Origin: Psychroflexus sediminis
GTDB taxonomy: Bacteria > Bacteroidota > Bacteroidia > Flavobacteriales > Flavobacteriaceae
Length of the DNA stretch: 64,000 nucleotides
Reading direction: 5' to 3'
NCBI RefSeq assembly: GCF_900099815.1
Contig: NZ_FNCW01000001.1
Location: 253,933-317,932 of the forward strand
Shown here: positions 60,997 through 64,000 of the stretch, piece after piece
Layout of the letters: each line of letters begins with the position of its first letter
How positions within the stretch are numbered: position 1 is the stretch's first letter
Notes under the pieces: model-generated
The model's database searches: none
Told to the model about the DNA's origin: nothing
Seen by the model: only the letters and a program-made list of their open reading frames with translations
Translations under genes and position numbers: made by a program

Positions 60997-61191
60997 ATGG
61001 ATGCAGAAACAGTATATCAAGTAGCGAAAGCACTCCCGGAGGAAGGGCAAAAGCTCTTATACGATATGCTTAAAAAAGATTTGTATTCCTACCAGCAGGA
61101 AAAGAAAAAAAACAGAACGGTTCTTACTGAAGAAGGCGCTATTGAGTATCTATTGAATACTGTATTTAATAGGATAAGTATACATCATTAA
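60997..61191 (+). CDS. Small unknown protein, tandem copy 1
   Basis: The 64-residue protein starts MDAETVYQVAKALPEEGQKL and ends VLTEEGAIEYLLNTVFN...; it is highly charged and mostly helical. It is about 60 % identical to the product of the next gene at 61285, and the DNA identity continues ~25 nt upstream of both ATGs, so this is a tandem duplication. The open frame extends to a TTG at 60985, but the ATG at 60997 is shared by both copies. No known function; it is part of the integrase-linked region. Confidence 0.65.
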   Translation: MDAETVYQVAKALPEEGQKLLYDMLKKDLYSYQQEKKKNRTVLTEEGAIEYLLNTVFNRISIHH

Positions 61192-61284
61192 ACAACATAA
61201 TCCTGCACTAAAGTGCAGCAAACCTCTGTAAGTCTCTGCATCCTAAAACGTACGTATCCATCTCGTCTAATTTCGCGATTAGGT

Positions 61285-61470
61285 ATGGATGCAAACACTG
61301 CTTATCAGGTCGCGAAAGCACTCCCAAGGGAAGGGCAGGAGCGATTATTTGAAATGCTTAAAAAAGATTTGTACTCCTGCGATCTAAAGAAGAAAAAAAG
61401 AAGAAACGTATTAACCGAAGAAGATGCTATTCAGTACTTACTGAATAATGTTTTCAACAAAAAGGACTAG
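61285..61470 (+). CDS. Small unknown protein, tandem copy 2
   Basis: The 61-residue protein starts MDANTAYQVAKALPREGQER and ends VLTEEDAIQYLLNNVFNKKD. It is a paralogue of the product at 60997-61191. The conserved core DA.T.YQVAKALP.EGQ..L...LKKDLYS and the C-terminal LTEE.AI.YLL motif suggest a small helical, possibly DNA- or protein-binding domain. The frame is open to 61213, but upstream codons are not shared with copy 1. Confidence 0.65.
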   Translation: MDANTAYQVAKALPREGQERLFEMLKKDLYSCDLKKKKRRNVLTEEDAIQYLLNNVFNKKD

Positions 61471-61514
61471 TCAACAGCTGATTAAGCGTAAAACATACGT
61501 AAACTTAACGCACA

Positions 61515-61904
61515 ATGGAGAATTATCATTACATCTGTCGCTACTGTAAAAAGGAATTTATTCCCAAAAGACGGAAAGTTCAAAAGTTTTGTTCTACATC
61601 CTGCAGAGTGAGAAGTCATCAACTCAGACAGAAATTCAACAAACCCGCAAAGCTCAATGCTGAAAAAACAAAAATTGACCATGTCAATGCAGCCGGAGTG
61701 GCTAATGCAGCCCTCGGAACCACTGCCGCAGACTTAGTTAAAAACCTGCTTACGCCTGAACAAAACAAGTCAGCTACGAAAGCAGACCTAAGACGTTTGG
61801 AAGAACTGCTCCAGCGTTATCATAAAGTTGAAAATATCAAATCTCTTAGCGATGGCAGAGTGCCTTATTATGATATGCATTTGAAGATGGTTGTTTATCG
61901 GTGA
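61515..61904 (+). CDS. Zinc-finger accessory protein
   Basis: The 129 residues have an N-terminal zinc-binding motif, YICRYCKKEF (Cys8, Cys11) and KFCSTSCRVRSHQ (Cys26, Cys30), of a treble-clef or FCS-like kind. A Lys-rich and then Ala-rich helical part and the ending DGRVPYYDMHLKMVVYR follow. Its position after the integrase and small paralogues suggests a mobile-element accessory gene. Function is unknown. Confidence 0.75.
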   Translation: MENYHYICRYCKKEFIPKRRKVQKFCSTSCRVRSHQLRQKFNKPAKLNAEKTKIDHVNAAGVANAALGTTAADLVKNLLTPEQNKSATKADLRRLEELLQRYHKVENIKSLSDGRVPYYDMHLKMVVYR

Positions 61905-61944
61905 TGAGGTGGTGTTTATGAAAAAGATAATAGTATCCTTCTAC

Positions 61945-61999
61945 CTTGATGCTGAATTAAATGACTGATTTTTAGTCAACTAATTTCAGGAAAAGACAT
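61945..61999. repeat. 55-bp direct repeat, left copy
   Basis: It matches 62406-62460 at 51 of 55 positions in the same orientation. Each copy is also an imperfect palindrome (CCTGAATT near the start, AATTTCAGG near the end) with a central TGATTTTTAGTCA dyad. Together the two copies bracket the OrfA-like gene. Confidence 0.85.
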
Positions 62000-62024
62000 A
62001 TCCTGAAGCACTGATAGACCCATT

Positions 62025-62405
62025 TCATTTTAAAAGGTCTCTTTTGCGTTTTTCTATCGCTTTGGCCAATGCATCGGGCAAATGCTTTTTTGCTAAGTCA
62101 AGTCCTGAGAGGTTCTCCAGATTAGCGATATAATCCCTTTGAAACTCTTTGATAAACTCGAGTTCTTCGATTTTGTCTTTTAGTTTTTTGATCTCATCTT
62201 GCTTACTCATACCTCGTTTCTTTTGTTCTAAGGTACTATATTTTTTAAGCCAATAATCTATTGAAGACCTGGAGACCTTAAAAGATTTAGCAGCATGATT
62301 GATGGAGATTTGACCAGTTTGAATTTGGTCAATGATCATAAGTTTGAGTTCAAAGCTTATTTTTTGATACTCTTTTTTTGGGCAGTCTGATTGATTATCT
62401 TTCAT
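62025..62405 (-). CDS. IS3-type OrfA-like transposase protein, OrfB missing
   Basis: The 126-residue protein has an N-terminal helix-turn-helix (residues ~30-57, ISINHAAKSFKVSRSSIDYWLKKY) and a leucine-zipper-like coiled coil (ELEFIKEFQRDYIANLENL). This is the layout of IS3-family OrfA. No DDE-domain OrfB follows in either frame; the left 55-bp repeat begins 26 bp after the stop. It is either a remnant or a stand-alone regulator. The right repeat ends exactly at its start codon. Confidence 0.7.
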   Translation of the reverse strand: MKDNQSDCPKKEYQKISFELKLMIIDQIQTGQISINHAAKSFKVSRSSIDYWLKKYSTLEQKKRGMSKQDEIKKLKDKIEELEFIKEFQRDYIANLENLSGLDLAKKHLPDALAKAIEKRKRDLLK

Positions 62406-62460
62406 CTTGATCCTGAATTAAATGATTGATTTTTAGTCACCCAATTTCAGGAAAAGACAT
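62406..62460. repeat. 55-bp direct repeat, right copy
   Basis: Second copy of the repeat at 61945-61999. It directly abuts the ATG of the OrfA-like gene on the minus strand, so it would form that gene's 5' untranslated region. It differs at four positions from the left copy. Confidence 0.85.
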
Positions 62461-62474
62461 GAAGCTATATTAAA

Positions 62475-62605
62475 GCTAACGGACTTGGCTATGATTTCGT
62501 TGCGGAAAAATCCGCAGGATTCTTTCCGCCGTAGCCGAAAGATAGCAAAATAGCGTTGAATTCCGCCAAGGAATTCAACCGCAATGAATCATAGCCTGTG
62601 TTACC
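62475..62605 (-). repeat. attC-like imperfect palindrome, downstream of the cassette gene
   Basis: GGCTATGATTTCGTTGCGG (62487-62505) pairs with CCGCAATGAATCATAGCC (62579-62596) with small mismatches. The outermost GCTAAC (62475) and GTTACC (62600) resemble the RYYYAAC/GTTRRRY boxes of integron attC sites, though not perfectly. The interior holds further hairpins (GCGGA/TCCGC; GTTGAATTCC/GGAATTCAAC). The end of the 62601 gene lies inside the outer box, as is usual for cassettes. Confidence 0.55.
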
Positions 62606-63251
62606 ACACGTTTTTAATTCCAAGTAATTCTTTCATTTTAGAATTGTATCGTTCTAAAATTCTTAATTTAGCTCTCGACATCAATGAACCGAAAAGGACA
62701 TAATTAAATTTCACGTCGTGATTTTTGGTCAATTTTTGTTGTTCTTTTCTTTTTAATTTTGACATTTCGCCACCAATCGCAAGTAATTGCCTTTTTCCTT
62801 GCTTAAAATGTTCAAGAGCTTTTTTTTCATTGTATTTAGAATAAAAACCTTTGGCTGATATGCTATCCTTGTAAACAGCTATTTTTTTGTCAGAAATTTT
62901 GAGAAGTAAGGTGTCATTTTCAATAATTACATTTGGCTTGAAATGAAATCTTCCTTCTAAAACTGTTGAATTTTCATTAACAACAATATCTAACATATTT
63001 GAAACGTTAAAATTGAATTTAAAAATTCCATTATCATCGGTTTTCGTGCTATCAACAACTTTACCTTGAATGACCTTTATCGAATGATTGTTAGAATTGA
63101 TTTTTTCAAGTTCCACATCAGTTGTTGATTGAAAAATTCTATCATTTAAGTTATTCGATTTGTAAAATTCCACTTTTCCCACAATCTTTTTTTGTGAGTA
63201 GATGCTTTGATTGATAAGCACAATTGTCAATATGAAAACGATTTTTCTCAA
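62601..63251 (-). CDS. Secreted protein of unknown function in a cassette-like unit
   Basis: The ~216-residue product starts with a signal peptide (KIVFILTIVLINQSIYSQ). An N-terminal carboxypeptidase-regulatory-like beta domain follows (GKVVDSTKTDDNGIFKFNFNV), then a basic helical C-terminus (KRKEQQKLTKNHDVKFNYVLF...). The only plausible start is a TTG at 63251 that sits 7 nt after the GTTACC box. No known family. It is flanked on both sides by long attC-like palindromes. Confidence 0.65.
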   Translation of the reverse strand: MRKIVFILTIVLINQSIYSQKKIVGKVEFYKSNNLNDRIFQSTTDVELEKINSNNHSIKVIQGKVVDSTKTDDNGIFKFNFNVSNMLDIVVNENSTVLEGRFHFKPNVIIENDTLLLKISDKKIAVYKDSISAKGFYSKYNEKKALEHFKQGKRQLLAIGGEMSKLKRKEQQKLTKNHDVKFNYVLFGSLMSRAKLRILERYNSKMKELLGIKNVW

Positions 63252-63257
63252 ATGTGT

Positions 63258-63384
63258 GGTAACGTTTCTCGCATATGTGTTTGTGGCGGGAAAACAATCG
63301 CAAGTTATTCGGTTATACTTTTGCTTTTATAAACATACCAAAATTTTCGATTCGACAAGATATTTAGCCATAAGCTATATGCGA
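63258..63384 (-). repeat. attC-like imperfect palindrome, upstream of the cassette gene and cut by the intron
   Basis: TCGCATATGTGTTTGTGGC (63269-63287) pairs imperfectly with GCCATAAGCTATATGCGA (63367-63384). The outer box GGTAAC (GTTACC on the cassette strand) is at 63258-63263. The matching outer box on the other side is missing because the group II intron begins 1-3 nt after the inner arm. Overall size (~130 nt) equals that of the site at 62475-62605, although the sequences differ. Confidence 0.5.
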
Positions 63385-63385
63385 T

Positions 63386-63996
63386 GTGTGCGCCTTGAAT
63401 GGTAAATATAGTCAAATATTGACTAATGTTCTTTTGCATATAAGGAATAAGCTAGAGGGTTAAAGTCCCTTATGGGTTAGGGTAACGCCTATAACCATTA
63501 GTAAGTCGCAAGCTGGTTTGCTGTGAGGCATTCAGTGAAGTAAGCGAGACTACAAAAGCCGGTACTGATGAACAAGAACTGTATATAGAGGCTAGTCGTA
63601 TTGGGGTAAGCAAGCACATCTTTGTAACGCCCACAAGAAAAGGTACAATTAGTAGATACAGCAGGAATTGGCGGGAAGCTATTTATCTTACCGAGGGAGG
63701 TCTCCAAAGTCACGAGTTGGCTATATGGAGAAGTCAGCCGAAGTCATAGTACTTGCAGGAAACGAGCCATAAACAGATATTATGGAAGGTCTCACAAGTA
63801 AGGAAGGACGGAACGTGATTCTCTTTAAAATTCGCATAGGAATGATATTTCATAGCCTATGCTTAAACTAGAAGATAGTTTCAAGGGTGTAAAGAGCCTT
63901 GGAGTGATGGATTACGAACCGCCGTATACGAGACCCGTACGTACGGTGGTGTGAGAGGCGCACTCCGTCAGTTACTGGCGGAGCCGTCTACTCGAT
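63386..63996 (+). ncRNA. ORF-less group II intron
   Basis: The 5' end reads GTGTGCGCC (boundary at 63386 or 63388). Domain V is clear at 63916-63951: CCGCCGTA pairs with TACGGTGG, the CG bulge lies at 63940-63941 and a short distal UACG/CGTA stem completes it. Domain VI (63963-63983) is a 9-bp stem, followed by a 3' end CTACTCGAT with an A seven nt from the boundary as candidate branch point. Domain IV, where a reverse transcriptase would lie, is only a ~29-nt hairpin (GCATAGG/CCTATGC, 63834-63862). It must therefore use a maturase in trans, if active. Confidence 0.8.
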
Positions 63997-64000
63997 CACC

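Noticed and set aside
63498-63713. Minus-strand open frame inside the intron
   Set aside because: It is antisense to structured group II intron RNA and shows no reverse-transcriptase or other domain.

Overview
The window is chromosomal DNA from a member of the Bacteroidota, very probably a marine Flavobacteriaceae. The evidence is a complete gldKLMN gliding / type IX secretion locus, a SusC/SusD outer-membrane uptake pair, Bacteroidota-type promoters (TTTG, 19 nt, TAnnTTTG), zinc-free forms of ribosomal proteins S14 and L36, and a str-S10-spc-alpha ribosomal cluster with no tuf gene between fusA and rpsJ. I could not fix the genus from the sequence.

Layout. 1-7.6 kb (minus strand): the N-terminus of one SusC-like receptor at the window edge, a decayed lipoprotein paralogue, then an intact SusC-SusD-lipoprotein operon. 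7.7-9.3 kb: an Omp85-type barrel protein. 9.5-26.5 kb (plus strand): about 30 translation genes from rpsL to rplQ, including fusA, secY, infA and rpoA, with one strong promoter at the front, a hairpin-rich gap between rpsJ and rplC, and a terminator after rplQ. 26.5-34.4 kb: metabolic and envelope genes (carA, fasciclin protein, eno, citrate synthase, azurin-like lipoprotein, S10 carboxypeptidase, D-2-hydroxyacid dehydrogenase). 34.6-36.5 kb: groSL. 36.7-41.0 kb: a compact minus-strand operon miaB - sigma-54-type activator - lptE - TPR-like protein - secG. 41.2-49.6 kb: topA, an arginase-fold gene with degraded metal motifs, then gldK, gldL, gldM and gldN. 49.7-59.1 kb: a FAD oxidoreductase, a DUF983 protein, an ABC-F ATPase, a tripartite RND efflux operon and a small CPXCG protein.

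59.1-64.0 kb is an accessory region starting at the initiator tRNA gene. A tyrosine recombinase lies just downstream of tRNA-fMet. After it come a 20-bp-phased repeat array, two tandem copies of a small unknown gene, a zinc-finger protein, a lone transposase-OrfA-like gene between 55-bp direct repeats, and a secreted-protein gene on the minus strand. That last gene sits between two long imperfect palindromes that resemble integron attC sites. The window ends with a compact group II intron that has no reverse transcriptase. It is inserted in the arm of one palindrome, in the orientation opposite to the cassette gene, as known group IIC-attC introns are. This cassette and intron arrangement is the most unusual part of the window.

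Overall, most of the window is conserved housekeeping core. Novelty is concentrated in the last 5 kb, with smaller points of interest in the SusC leader element, the rpsJ-rplC gap and the arginase-like gene.
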